Notes: a model not told the origin generated them from the letters alone. A DNA stretch of 47,448 nucleotides from an uncultured Erysipelotrichaceae bacterium (GCA_902798815.1 CADBYH010000020.1:1-47448); one strand, 5' to 3'. Positions 8,461-18,311 are shown, counted from the first letter of the stretch. A program made the numbers and translations.

Positions 8461-8883
8461 ATTCAATTCGGAAAGCTGGACCTACGGGTACTTCTCATCC
8501 TGAATAATCTACACCATTAAAAGAACCTAAGCTTTTAACAGCTCCTAATACCCCCTCTATGGATATATATTATTATTTCCACTATATGCACAATTAGCAT
8601 TACTACATCCTGTTTCTGTTATATAGGTATGACTTGCATCTTTTATTAATAATGGTGAATTACCACTTGTCCAATAAGAACCATTAAGTGATAATTCAAG
8701 TCCATCAGGAGATGAGATTGAAATTGTGAATTCATTATTTGAAACAGTAGAAAGACCTACAAACCAAGCATAAGTTTCTACTGAAAAAATTATTCCAGTA
8801 AGGAAGATTAGAGTAATTAATAAGAAAATTTTTCGTTCTCTATGAATTGATTTTTTATTCATATTGCATACTCTTTCTTCCAC
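8459..8883 (-). pseudogene. Broken TasA/camelysin-like secreted protein gene
   Basis: The open part (8557-8883) starts at GTG after GGAGGAG (8900-8894). It encodes a basic N-terminus, one hydrophobic segment, then TYAWFVGLSTVSNNEF, which resembles the start of SipW-processed TasA/camelysin proteins (A-W-F then a Ser/Asn-rich strand). It stops at TAG after NNNIYP. Directly downstream, in the next frame, reading continues as IEGVLGAVKSLGSFNGV, then DYSG, an in-frame TGA, and EVPVGPAFRIE followed by TAA (8461-8459). A frameshift plus a nonsense codon explain this, and middle sequence may also be lost. TGA acts as a normal stop elsewhere here, so it should not be read as Trp. The family link is moderate; the breakage is seen directly. 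Confidence 0.68.
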
Positions 8884-8937
8884 TACAAAAACACTCCTCC
8901 TATTATCTAAATTATATTATATATTTTTTTTGAGCGA

Positions 8938-8967
8938 TAAAAAAGAACTTACTTAATTGTAAGTTCT
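8938..8967 (-). terminator. Terminator overlapping the glucosaminidase stop
   Basis: A 9-bp stem (8967-8959 with 8952-8944) and 6-base loop are followed by a T run on the minus strand. The glucosaminidase stop codon lies within the 3' arm. Confidence 0.82.
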
Positions 8968-11900
8968 ATTCTATTATTTCTTTCTTTATTAACTGATATA
9001 TTATACTGCTTATTGTTTATAGTAGCTTGTTTATTTAATCTTTTCGATATATCAATTAATTCATCATAGTTAGTAGCATTTGATGTTTTTGTATATACTA
9101 GAATACTATATGTACCTGGTTCTAATTTAGAAATATCTATTTCTTTTTCATACCAAGCATATTTTTTATCTTTCTTATCTAGTGTTTCTAATTCAAATGG
9201 TCCTTCAGTACATCCAACATCAAATACTTCTTGTTCATACGTATTTGTATTCTCTAATATAACTTTACGTGTAATATTTATCTTACTATCGTATATTCCA
9301 TCAAAATCATAAGAATATGCATACATATATAGATTATTATCTTTAAAACTTATTTCATCATAACCATTAACCATATTTCTTGATGTAGGTGCTTCACTTA
9401 CTGTGAATAGTTCATCTCTAATAGATAATTCTATTGATTTTTCTTTACTTCTTTGTTGCACTTTAAAGTTGTAACCATGTTGTGAATCTTCTCCTCTTCT
9501 AGAGATATTCTTATTAAAGAAGTTATTTAAGTTTTGAAGTGTGAAATAATCATCGTTATAAGTCATCATATAAAGATTATAATCTCCGTTTGGAATATCT
9601 GTGAAATCAATATCTCCTTTAAACCATGATTCTTTATATGAATTTCCATTTTCAACACCTAAATCATATGGTGTATTTTCAGTCCATTTATTGATATCTA
9701 TTGAATATACTTCTTCTGTGGTTTTGTTTTCTAGTAATAAAGCATACTCTTTATCAGTATTATTTACATCATTAATAATTAAATAACCACTAATACTGAA
9801 TTTCTTTTTACTACTATTCCATTTTAAATCTTCTAGATATAATTCCCCATCTTTTTGATTTTCTAATAATTCTTCAATATCTACATCAGATATTGTTTCA
9901 TTATCATCAGTTTTCTTTTCTTTAACTACTACTTTTCTTTCTTTTGTTGTAGTTTTGCCTTTTGAATCAGTTACTTCATATATAACTTTATATGTTCCTG
10001 GAGTAGATTTAACTGTGTTTTCTTTTACAATTATTTTATCTGTTATATCTCCATCTTCTTGGTCATATGCAGATACACCTTTTAATTCTTTAAATTCTTC
10101 TCCTTCATATAGTTCTTTATCACTTACTATTATTTCAGGAGCAGTATTTTCTTTTATTGTTACTATTATTGTTTTTGTAGTAGTTTCATTTGAAGAATCA
10201 GTTACTTTATAAGTTACTTCATAAGTACCTGGTTTACTAGTATCAACAGCATTATTTGTTACTTCAATTTTATTTGTTATATCTCCATCTTCTTGATCAT
10301 ATGCAGATACATCTTTTAATACTTCGAAGTCTTCTCCTTCGTATAGTTCCTTATTGTTTGCATTTATTACTGGGGCATGATTTTCTATAATTGGAGTTGC
10401 TAAATCAATTCTTATATAATTACTATATCTTGCTAGAGTATAACCATAAACATTATCATTTGTTGTTAATGATACAGGTACTTTATACCATGTGTCACTA
10501 CCAACTACTTCACTTGATAATACTGGTACATAAGTGTAAGTATATAAACCACTTATTTTTGAGTATAATTTATCTTCTTTATTATAATTAACCCAAGTAT
10601 ATTGATTATCACTTGTATCAACTGTTACTTTTCCATATGAAGTATTAGTAAATTTAATTGAATCTGCTGGTACCCAGTGTTTTTGGTCATAATAGTAATC
10701 ACTTGTTACTAAATATGATACTGGTTGTCCATTTAATAATGCAGATGCATATACTATTACATATCTATCTTTCAATAAAGTTTTTCCAATTTTTGATTGA
10801 AGAGATGAATCATAGTAATATGATGTATCTTTTGTACTTATTGCAACTTTTGGTTTAAAATTATTTCCTGAATCATATAAATCATATTCATAGTTTTTAT
10901 TTGTATATTCTGTTACTTCATTTGGAGAAATATATCCATTTTTACCATTGTTTATTTTTTTGATATCTGATGCTTTTACATATACATATGAATTCCAATT
11001 ATATGCTCCTGATGTAATTTCATTATAGTTTGAGTCAATATTCAAATCACTTACTACTTTATACCATTTTTCTCCATTTGTTGTTGTCTCACCTATTATT
11101 ACTACTGCATCTTCTGCTTCTGGGTATTGATATATTACTCTTGATGATGAGTTTGCTTGTTGGTAAGCATTTGCTGGATTTTTTAAAACTCCTAATTGAT
11201 AATAATTATAATCTTGTAATCCTAATGCTTTATCCATATTGTAATAATTTGATGCCATTTTTTCAGACCAATATGTATCCGATGCATATTTAACATTCAT
11301 TCCTATCCACTTATCTCCAAATTGTGGACCAAAATATCTCCAATCTCTTGGATGTGCATAACCATATGTAATCCATTTACCTGCATATCCTAAAATACTA
11401 CTTTGGAATGTAGCATACCAATTTGCTGCTTGAGTTGGATTTGAATCTACTGCATTTAATCCAAAACCATTATTTTTATTTATTGATAGACTACTTCTAC
11501 CATTACCAGTTTCATTTCTACTTAAGCTTAATGATAATAAGGCATTTACACCATATTTTTCTTGTGCATAATAGAAGAATGTTCCTGAGCCATATAATCT
11601 TGATGTTCCGTCACTTGCTTTATGTCCATATACATTTTTTGAATATCCTAATACATTTCTTATATATTCATCTATATTAATACTTGAGTATGTTGTTTTA
11701 GTATGATTTGATAAATACATATAATAATTATAATATGGGTTGTTTTTATTAACTGCATTGTTATAATTATTATTTTTATAATCAATCATTAGTTTATTTA
11801 TACTTGTATAGAAATAGTGTCCATCAAAACTATAATATGTTCCTGGTGATAACATTTCTGGTTTTGGACCTATTGTTGATCCTCCTGATGATTTATAATC

Positions 11901-12479
11901 ATTTTGAATTTTTGTTACATAGTTATGTCTTATATAATCATTTGTAACTGTATAATTACTATATGATTTTAACCATGTGATTGGAACTATTTCATAAGCT
12001 TCTTGAGATATCCAACCTGTAAAGTTTCCTGTTCTTACTTTAGCTGTGTATACTCCTTTGGCATTAGAATAACTTGCTTCAAGTAATCCACCATCTACTC
12101 CTCCATATAATGAACCAGTATCCATATATGTATATTGTCTACTTGTTAGTTCACTATTTTCATAGAAGTAAGTTAGTGTTGTAGGATTAACACTTAAATC
12201 AAGTAATGCTTGATTAGCATCGACTATTTTTGTCTCACCATTTACTTTAGTCATTACTGCTAAATCTGCTGCGCCATTATTTCTCATATAATTTTTAGCA
12301 GCATTATAATCAGAGAAACATTCTACTTTATCAATATATCCATCTGAATGAAATCCTGCTACTTCATATTTTCCACATAAATTTCTATTTCTATAATTAT
12401 TTACATCGAAGGCATATATATTCTTACATGTAAAAAATATTACTAGAAAAAATACTAATAATTGTAATTTCTTTTTCAT
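8949..12479 (-). CDS. Secreted multidomain N-acetylglucosaminidase (GH73-like autolysin)
   Basis: The protein has 1176 residues. Order: signal peptide (1-24, ending near IYAF), an N-terminal region to about 280, a GH73-like domain (about 300-410), SH3-like wall-binding regions (about 427-515 and 535-690), two tandem DUF5011/Ig-like repeats (about 700-850, each with YDQEDGDIT), and a beta-rich C-terminal part (860-1176) that I do not recognise. The likely catalytic Glu is about residue 323 in SRNETGNG, followed by NNGFGLNAVDSNP, a close match to family 73. It would cut the glycan strands of peptidoglycan. I chose the second ATG (12479), 7 bases from GGAGG; the ATG at 12485 is only 1 base from that site. 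No sorting signal is visible. Confidence 0.85.
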   Translation of the reverse strand: MKKKLQLLVFFLVIFFTCKNIYAFDVNNYRNRNLCGKYEVAGFHSDGYIDKVECFSDYNAAKNYMRNNGAADLAVMTKVNGETKIVDANQALLDLSVNPTTLTYFYENSELTSRQYTYMDTGSLYGGVDGGLLEASYSNAKGVYTAKVRTGNFTGWISQEAYEIVPITWLKSYSNYTVTNDYIRHNYVTKIQNDYKSSGGSTIGPKPEMLSPGTYYSFDGHYFYTSINKLMIDYKNNNYNNAVNKNNPYYNYYMYLSNHTKTTYSSINIDEYIRNVLGYSKNVYGHKASDGTSRLYGSGTFFYYAQEKYGVNALLSLSLSRNETGNGRSSLSINKNNGFGLNAVDSNPTQAANWYATFQSSILGYAGKWITYGYAHPRDWRYFGPQFGDKWIGMNVKYASDTYWSEKMASNYYNMDKALGLQDYNYYQLGVLKNPANAYQQANSSSRVIYQYPEAEDAVVIIGETTTNGEKWYKVVSDLNIDSNYNEITSGAYNWNSYVYVKASDIKKINNGKNGYISPNEVTEYTNKNYEYDLYDSGNNFKPKVAISTKDTSYYYDSSLQSKIGKTLLKDRYVIVYASALLNGQPVSYLVTSDYYYDQKHWVPADSIKFTNTSYGKVTVDTSDNQYTWVNYNKEDKLYSKISGLYTYTYVPVLSSEVVGSDTWYKVPVSLTTNDNVYGYTLARYSNYIRIDLATPIIENHAPVINANNKELYEGEDFEVLKDVSAYDQEDGDITNKIEVTNNAVDTSKPGTYEVTYKVTDSSNETTTKTIIVTIKENTAPEIIVSDKELYEGEEFKELKGVSAYDQEDGDITDKIIVKENTVKSTPGTYKVIYEVTDSKGKTTTKERKVVVKEKKTDDNETISDVDIEELLENQKDGELYLEDLKWNSSKKKFSISGYLIINDVNNTDKEYALLLENKTTEEVYSIDINKWTENTPYDLGVENGNSYKESWFKGDIDFTDIPNGDYNLYMMTYNDDYFTLQNLNNFFNKNISRRGEDSQHGYNFKVQQRSKEKSIELSIRDELFTVSEAPTSRNMVNGYDEISFKDNNLYMYAYSYDFDGIYDSKINITRKVILENTNTYEQEVFDVGCTEGPFELETLDKKDKKYAWYEKEIDISKLEPGTYSILVYTKTSNATNYDELIDISKRLNKQATINNKQYNISVNKERNNRIELTIK

Positions 12480-12509
12480 ATACATACCTCCTTATATTCT
12501 ATTACTTAT

Positions 12510-12518
12510 ATTATATCA
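12510..12518 (-). promoter_or_regulatory. Extended -10 promoter for the glucosaminidase gene
   Basis: The minus strand reads TGATATAAT (12518-12510), about 30 bases upstream of the start codon. No clear -35 box is seen. Confidence 0.45.
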
Positions 12519-12630
12519 AATATTAGATGTTTAAAGATATATGATACCCCATTTCTTTGTCTTATTTTACGTTTATTTACAGTAAATTTATATGTGTTTT
12601 TTGTAAAGGAAAATGTTATTTTTTGCAAAC

Positions 12631-12659
12631 TTGATAAAATTGGTATAATTAGGTATAAT
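12631..12659 (+). promoter_or_regulatory. Sigma-A type promoter for the LCP gene
   Basis: TTGATA (12631-12636) and TATAAT (12654-12659) are separated by exactly 17 bases, 35 bases before the LCP start codon. A second TATAAT at 12644-12649 is a weaker alternative. Confidence 0.7.
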
Positions 12660-12694
12660 TTTATAGTAAGTATCTCGATGTTTGGAGGATGATT

Positions 12695-14674
12695 ATGGCA
12701 AAGAAAGAAAAGAAAAAGAAAAGTTTTTTGAATGATTTATTAGGTATATTTTTACTTACTAGTATTATATTAAGTGGTATTTTAATATATGGAATATATT
12801 TATATGATGGTATAGAGACTATTATTAGATATATTATAATGGGTCTACTTGGACTGAATGATATTAGACTTATTATTAAATTTAATAAAATAATTAAAGG
12901 AAAAACAAAGAAAAAACCCAAAAAGAAGTTATTCTTATTTGGTTTAATACTTTACTCGGCTATTTGTGGTTTCCTTGCATATGAACTTATTAATGTTTAT
13001 GGTAAGATAAGTAACGTTAATAAAACAGATGTAACTTATACATCGTATTTAATTGTTAAAAAGGATAGTCCTGTTAAGGGAATTGGTGATGTTACTGATT
13101 TAGAACTTGGTATTTTAAGTGATAAAAAGAGCCCTGATGGTTATATTGTTCCACAATTAATTATAAAAGAACATAAATTACAGGATGATAATGAAATTGT
13201 TGATTATGATGATTATACTTCTATGATGGTTGATTTATATGAAGGAAATGTTGATGGTATTTTTATTACAAGTAATTATGTTTCAATGTTTGAAGCAATT
13301 CCTGGTTATGAAAATATTAAAGATGAAACTAGAATAATTGCTAAAAAGAGTAAAACTATGAAGAAAACTTCAACATCTTCTATTGAATCATCTTCAACTG
13401 GTAAAGATATTACTCAACCATTTACTATTTTATTAATGGGTATTGATTCTACAGATGAAGTATTAACAAAGAATGCAATTGCTAATGGTGATACATTAAT
13501 ATTAATTACATTTAATCCAAAAACATTAAATGCAACTATGTTATCTATTCCAAGAGATAGTTATGTACCTATTTCTTGTTGGAGTGGTAAACCTGAAAAT
13601 AAAATAACTCATGCAGCAGCATATGGAAATGACTGTATGATAAATACAATTGAAGATTATTTTGATACTAATATTGATTATTATGCAAAAATTAATTTTA
13701 AAGGTTTAGTTAAATTAGTTGATGCTGTTGGTGGTGTTGAAGTTGATGTTCCTAAGAGACTATGTACAGATGATTCATCACGTGGTAGAGAGATTTGTAT
13801 TAATGAAGGTCATCAATTACTAAATGGAGAACAAGCTCTTGTTTATGCAAGAAATAGAAAACAACTTGCTAACGGAGATTTTGGAAGAGCTGAACATCAA
13901 CAAGAAATAATAAAAGCTTTAGTCAATAAAATGAAAGATATTAAGAATGTTAAGAAGTTTATGGAAATACTTGATACTGTTTCTAATAGTTTAGATACTA
14001 ACTTAACTACAAAACAGATATTATCATTCTATGATATTGGTAAAGATATAATTAAAAGAAGTTTAAGTAGTGATGATGCTGATCTTATTAATATTCAACA
14101 ATTATTCCTACAAGGTTCTGGACAAATGATTTATGATGAAAGAGCAAGAATGGTTTTATGGGATTATGTTCCTAATAAGAGTAGTAGAAAAGATATTATT
14201 AATGCAATGAAGGTTAATTTAGAGTTAATTGATCATACAGATGTTAAAGAGTTCCATTTCTCAATAAATGAACCATATGAAAAGAAAGTTATTGGTGAAG
14301 GTCCTTATTCAAGTACTGGTGTATATAGTCTATTACCTGACTTTACTGGTGATACTGAAGCACAAGCAAGAGCAACTGCTTCAAGACTAGGAATATCAGT
14401 TGTTTTCCAAGGATCTGGAGGTACAGTTGTATCTCAAAGTTATCCAGCAAATAAGAGAATAGATTTAATTAAAGGTAGTGTTACATTAACATTATCTGGC
14501 AATTCAAAAACTGATAAAGAAAAAGATAAAGATAAAGATGATGACAAAGATGATAAAAAAGATGACAAAGATGATAATAAACAAAATGATGATGGAAATG
14601 GAAATAATAACGATACAGGTGGAGGAAATGGTACTGGTACTGGTACTGAACCAAATAATCAACCTACAGAATAA
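12695..14674 (+). CDS. LytR-CpsA-Psr (LCP) phosphotransferase with binding-protein-like and PASTA domains
   Basis: The protein has 659 residues: three N-terminal membrane segments (about 13-38, 44-62, 78-102), a solute-binding-protein-like domain (about 114-217, starting YLIVKKDSP), the LCP domain (about 241-470), one PASTA domain (about 546-602), and a Lys/Asp then Gly/Asn tail. LCP enzymes move polyprenyl-phosphate-linked wall polymers such as teichoic acid or capsule onto peptidoglycan. The family motifs are present: NGDTLIL, IPRDSYV, KITHA, YARNRKQL and GDFGRAEHQQ, giving the conserved acids and arginines that bind the pyrophosphate lipid. I chose ATG 12695, 6 bases from GGAGG. The ATG at 12689 touches that site. 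The extra domains are unusual for the family. Confidence 0.88.
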   Translation: MAKKEKKKKSFLNDLLGIFLLTSIILSGILIYGIYLYDGIETIIRYIIMGLLGLNDIRLIIKFNKIIKGKTKKKPKKKLFLFGLILYSAICGFLAYELINVYGKISNVNKTDVTYTSYLIVKKDSPVKGIGDVTDLELGILSDKKSPDGYIVPQLIIKEHKLQDDNEIVDYDDYTSMMVDLYEGNVDGIFITSNYVSMFEAIPGYENIKDETRIIAKKSKTMKKTSTSSIESSSTGKDITQPFTILLMGIDSTDEVLTKNAIANGDTLILITFNPKTLNATMLSIPRDSYVPISCWSGKPENKITHAAAYGNDCMINTIEDYFDTNIDYYAKINFKGLVKLVDAVGGVEVDVPKRLCTDDSSRGREICINEGHQLLNGEQALVYARNRKQLANGDFGRAEHQQEIIKALVNKMKDIKNVKKFMEILDTVSNSLDTNLTTKQILSFYDIGKDIIKRSLSSDDADLINIQQLFLQGSGQMIYDERARMVLWDYVPNKSSRKDIINAMKVNLELIDHTDVKEFHFSINEPYEKKVIGEGPYSSTGVYSLLPDFTGDTEAQARATASRLGISVVFQGSGGTVVSQSYPANKRIDLIKGSVTLTLSGNSKTDKEKDKDKDDDKDDKKDDKDDNKQNDDGNGNNNDTGGGNGTGTGTEPNNQPTE

Positions 14675-14706
14675 AAAAAGAATTGAATAATCAATTCTTT
14701 TTTTTT
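14673..14706. terminator. Bidirectional terminator between convergent genes
   Basis: A 14-bp stem (14673-14686 with 14691-14704) with an ATAA loop, A-rich on one side and T-rich on the other, serves the LCP gene and the convergent minus-strand gene. Confidence 0.87.
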
Positions 14707-15331
14707 AGTCTACTTGAACTAAACTAAGTTTTATATCATCATGGATAAATACAAGTTCAGCATTTGTTTGATAATCAGAGAATAATTCATCTGTATATGA
14801 CCAATTAACTTGTACGTAGAAAGCATTCTCATCATTTTTATCACCATAGGCAAATGCTTTATTTTCTACATTCTTAACTTCTATTTCATTTACAATTGGA
14901 AGTTTTTGATTTCTATTTCCATAGATATTACTTTCTACATATTTATAATAAGTATCTTGAGCGTTTGTTAAGAAGTTTTCCATAACTCCGCTATATACAA
15001 AGTCTACTCCACCAATATCTGTCTTTGCAAGTTTATCATCTAGTGAATAGAAATCATAAACAAACATTTCTGAAATCTTTTTAACATATGCTTCTTCATC
15101 AACTTTATCTTTACTTAATATTTCTTTTAACTCAGCAAACATTTTTTTATATTTTTCTGGTTTATTTTCTTTTAATTTATATCCATATTTAGAAATATTA
15201 TCTACTACTTTTATTTCTTTGGTCTTCTCTTTCTTAAAGAATTGCTTATATACAAATATTCCTCCTATAACAATTAATACTATTAATAATACTGATATAA
15301 GTGTCTTCTTTACACCTTTTTTTAATTTCAT
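14705..15331 (-). CDS. Membrane-anchored protein of unknown function, downstream of LTA synthase
   Basis: This 208-residue protein has a short basic N-terminus, one membrane segment (about 10-32), and an outer domain of about 170 residues with a helical first half and a beta-rich second half. I do not recognise a family; the second half could be an NTF2-like fold, but that is a guess. The ATG at 15331 is chosen because AAAGGAG lies 5 bases upstream and overlaps the stop of the LTA synthase gene. An in-frame TTG further up has no support. The 11-base gap suggests one transcript with the LTA synthase, so a role in teichoic acid or wall assembly is possible. Confidence 0.7.
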   Translation of the reverse strand: MKLKKGVKKTLISVLLIVLIVIGGIFVYKQFFKKEKTKEIKVVDNISKYGYKLKENKPEKYKKMFAELKEILSKDKVDEEAYVKKISEMFVYDFYSLDDKLAKTDIGGVDFVYSGVMENFLTNAQDTYYKYVESNIYGNRNQKLPIVNEIEVKNVENKAFAYGDKNDENAFYVQVNWSYTDELFSDYQTNAELVFIHDDIKLSLVQVD

Positions 15332-15342
15332 ATTGACTCCTT

Positions 15343-17412
15343 TCAATCCTTCAAAGTACTATTCTTTTCTTTGTTAAATAAATCAAAGGTAATTATATTA
15401 TTCGATACATCTAATACTTTGTTTGTATATTCTGTATTATTTGTTATCTCTTCTTCTGTTATTGCATCTTCTACTAATGATAAGTATTCTGATTTTTGAC
15501 TGTTATAATAAAGTCTATCAGTAACCCAGTTTCCATTAGGGAAAATTACAATATTATTATTAAGGACGTTAAATATATCATTACCTAAGGCATATTTATT
15601 GTAGAAACCAAACATATTACCTAAAGTTGGCATTACGTTATACATACCTGTTACATTTGTAATAGTTTTATTTAATTTAGTATTCTTCATATCTTTTGTC
15701 CATATTATGAATGGAACTTTTCTTCCCAATTCATATTGATATGAATCATATTCTTTATAAGTTTCATCTTCGCTAGTTTTTACAGAGTCTGTTTCTTTAT
15801 CATAGTTATATAATCTATTATAGTCTTTTTTAGGTAATCTTGCATCATGATCACCATATAATACAATAACTGTATTTTCAAGTAATCCTGCTTCATCTAA
15901 ACCGTTTATAAATTCTCCTAGAGCACTATCAGCATAATGAAGGGATTTGAAGTAATTACCAAGTTTTGTTCCTTCCATATATGGATATACTTTTTCTTCT
16001 GTTGTTCCATCTTCTTTAGTAATTGTTTCTTTCATATCTACTGGGAAATCACCATACTTCTCTACATCTGAGAAAGGCGTATGATTTGATAGCATTATAA
16101 GTACTCCATACCATTTTTCATGTTCTTTATTGATAGTTTGAAGTTTCTTTATTGATTGAGAGAAGAATTCTTTATCTGATAATCCTAAACCAATAACATT
16201 TTCTTTATCTACTTTATAGTCTACTTTACTATAGAATCTATCATATCCTATACTATTATACATTCTTCTTCTATTCCAGAAGTCTGCGTTATTTGCGTGC
16301 ATACTAAATGTATAATATCCTTGTTCTTTTAATAACTGAGGTGTTGAAATATAGGTTCTATCTGAATATGATACAAATGCTGTTCCTGATTTTGTAGGTA
16401 ATAATGATGTATTATATGTTAATTCTGAATCACTACTTGTTCCTACACTTACTTGTGAATAAAAGTTTGAGAAGAACATTCCTGATTGCGCCATATTATT
16501 AAGATTTGGAGTTACTTGTTGTCCATTAAACTCTAATTCCATAGCATTTGTCATCATACTTTCTGCATGAATAACTATTACATTCTTACCTTTAAAGATA
16601 TTTGTATATTCATTTGTTGCTGGTTCTGATGATTTATCTTTATAAAAATCATTAAATTCTTTATTTGCTTGATCATATCCAAACATAGATGATATTTTTG
16701 GTTGAATTGAAGATATTAAGTCATTAACTTGATATACATAGATACCAAATCTCATTACTATATATTCTTTATTCCATTGTTTTACAAATCTCGATACATC
16801 TAAGGATGACATTGTTACTAAAAATAATAGTAATAGTGCTCCTGTAAGTCCTAATCCTTTTAATGTTTTTCTTTTTCTTTCTGCCTTTATTTCTATCTTT
16901 TTATAGTAATTTTTTCTTTTTAATCCTATATGTACTATTATTAATAATAGTGGTCCTATAATATAAACAATGTCTTTTAATTGTACTACATTTTCAACAA
17001 CAGCATCTCCAACATCACCAATATATTGTGTTAATGATAACATTGATACTGATGCAAATGATGTATAAAATGTATAATATATTGAATTAATAATACATAT
17101 TGCGGTTAAAAATATATTAAATGAAAGTAGATATGCAAATCTGTTTTTTGGTTTAAATAAATAAGAGAATGATGCTATAAAAGTTGCAACAATTGTATCT
17201 GCAAGTATTGCTTTAAATGATAAATAATTCTCTAATGAATGCATACAAAAGAATCGTAATAAAGTTGAATTTAATACGCATGCAAATACAAATACAATAA
17301 CTAGCATGTTATTGTGAAAAAATTGTTTAATTAAATGTTCTTTTTTTACTTTTTTAAGGTATTTCTTTGTCTTATTACAAAGATTATTAATTCCTATTTT
17401 TATTCTTTTCAT
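15343..17412 (-). CDS. Lipoteichoic acid synthase family protein (LtaS-like sulfatase fold)
   Basis: This 689-residue protein has five N-terminal membrane segments (about 30-200) and an outer sulfatase-fold domain (about 270-640). LtaS enzymes polymerise glycerol phosphate from phosphatidylglycerol outside the membrane. The signatures fit: HAESMM with a metal-binding Glu, then VGTSSDSE with the likely nucleophile Thr at about residue 325, FSMHANNADFWNRR, and YGDHD near the C-terminal side. Length matches LtaS/YfnI/YqgS; which paralogue it is cannot be decided, and primase or phosphoglycerol transferase activity is also possible in this family. Start: ATG 17412 after GAGGT. It heads a two-gene unit with the unknown anchored protein. 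Confidence 0.88.
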   Translation of the reverse strand: MKRIKIGINNLCNKTKKYLKKVKKEHLIKQFFHNNMLVIVFVFACVLNSTLLRFFCMHSLENYLSFKAILADTIVATFIASFSYLFKPKNRFAYLLSFNIFLTAICIINSIYYTFYTSFASVSMLSLTQYIGDVGDAVVENVVQLKDIVYIIGPLLLIIVHIGLKRKNYYKKIEIKAERKRKTLKGLGLTGALLLLFLVTMSSLDVSRFVKQWNKEYIVMRFGIYVYQVNDLISSIQPKISSMFGYDQANKEFNDFYKDKSSEPATNEYTNIFKGKNVIVIHAESMMTNAMELEFNGQQVTPNLNNMAQSGMFFSNFYSQVSVGTSSDSELTYNTSLLPTKSGTAFVSYSDRTYISTPQLLKEQGYYTFSMHANNADFWNRRRMYNSIGYDRFYSKVDYKVDKENVIGLGLSDKEFFSQSIKKLQTINKEHEKWYGVLIMLSNHTPFSDVEKYGDFPVDMKETITKEDGTTEEKVYPYMEGTKLGNYFKSLHYADSALGEFINGLDEAGLLENTVIVLYGDHDARLPKKDYNRLYNYDKETDSVKTSEDETYKEYDSYQYELGRKVPFIIWTKDMKNTKLNKTITNVTGMYNVMPTLGNMFGFYNKYALGNDIFNVLNNNIVIFPNGNWVTDRLYYNSQKSEYLSLVEDAITEEEITNNTEYTNKVLDVSNNIITFDLFNKEKNSTLKD

Positions 17413-17431
17413 ACATTACCTCACTTTCATA

Positions 17432-17460
17432 ATTATATCATTATATGTGATTATTTTCAA
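17432..17460 (-). promoter_or_regulatory. Promoter for the LTA synthase gene
   Basis: On the minus strand TTGAAA (17460-17455), a 17-base spacer ending in TGA, and TATAAT (17437-17432) form a near-consensus promoter with an extended -10, about 20 bases before the start codon. Confidence 0.72.
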
Positions 17461-17469
17461 CTTGTGTAA

Positions 17470-17503
17470 ATAAATAAATAAAGAAGACTTATTTGTCTTC
17501 TTT
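17470..17503 (-). terminator. Terminator after the YihY gene
   Basis: A 9-bp stem (17503-17495 with 17488-17480) and 6-base loop contain the stop codon. The following T tract is interrupted by A (TATTTATTTATT), so the terminator is of moderate strength. Confidence 0.65.
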
Positions 17504-18301
17504 ATATGAACTGGCATTTATAATCATTCCAAGTACGAATATGTATGATAATAGGTATACCCATAGTAGTAATACTAAAATATTTGAGATGCTTCCATAG
17601 AATATATCATATGATGCAAATTGTTCTATGTAGAATGCAAATATTTCTGTTGATAATACCCAGAGTATAGTTGTGAATAATGCTCCTTTATTTGTCGTTT
17701 TAGATGGTATTTTTTCATCTGGTGCTATTACATACATTAATTTTATGTTAATAAATAAGATTATAAGAATAATTGGATATTTCAATACACTAAGTATTTT
17801 TCTAATAACCATTACTAAATTTGTATTTCCTGTTAACTGAACTATTATTTCAGATATTGTTGATCCAAATACTGGTACAGCTAATAGGAATAAGAATAAG
17901 CCCATTAAAATGAATATCATTACAATTGCCTTTAATCTTCTACTAAAAAAACTATTTGGTTCTACTTTATATATCTCATTTGATGTATTAATCATGGAAT
18001 ATGTTCCATTACTTGCTAAAATAAATGCTGAGAAATAGAATATTATAATATTAAAATTAATTCCATCTCCTCTTATTATTCCATTAAGAAAATCTGCTAC
18101 TACAGATGGTACTGATTCATTTATTGCGACTCTAATTACTTCTGTAGATATTGATAATGCAGCCGCCATTGTAACTATCATGGCAAATAAAGGAATAATT
18201 GAAACCACAAGGAAAAAAGCAAGTTGTCCTGGTAATATTCTCATTTCTGGTTTCATCAAATATTTGAATATTTTTAATGTATATTCCCTTGCTTTTTTCA
18301 T
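17489..18301 (-). CDS. YihY/BrkB family membrane protein
   Basis: This 270-residue protein has six hydrophobic segments. The N-terminal region (KPEMRILPGQLAFFLVVSI) matches the conserved start of the YihY/virulence-factor-BrkB family. The family was once thought to be ribonuclease BN, but its biochemical role is not established. Start: ATG 18301 with AAGGTGAG upstream. It is last in a likely three-gene unit with the sensor gene (10-base gap) and the small anchored protein. Length and topology are normal for the family. Confidence 0.87.
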   Translation of the reverse strand: MKKAREYTLKIFKYLMKPEMRILPGQLAFFLVVSIIPLFAMIVTMAAALSISTEVIRVAINESVPSVVADFLNGIIRGDGINFNIIIFYFSAFILASNGTYSMINTSNEIYKVEPNSFFSRRLKAIVMIFILMGLFLFLLAVPVFGSTISEIIVQLTGNTNLVMVIRKILSVLKYPIILIILFINIKLMYVIAPDEKIPSKTTNKGALFTTILWVLSTEIFAFYIEQFASYDIFYGSISNILVLLLWVYLLSYIFVLGMIINASSYKEDK

Positions 18302-18311
18302 AACTCACCTT

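Noticed and set aside
8470-8500. In-frame TGA in the TasA-like remnant as evidence for TGA = Trp
   Set aside because: TGA is used as the natural stop of several intact genes here (for example at 1691, 15343 and 40381) and Trp is encoded by TGG, so the standard bacterial code holds.
9601-11680. Plus-strand open frames opposite the glucosaminidase gene
   Set aside because: They are short, low-complexity, lack ribosome binding sites and lie antisense to a well-supported multidomain protein; they are shadows.
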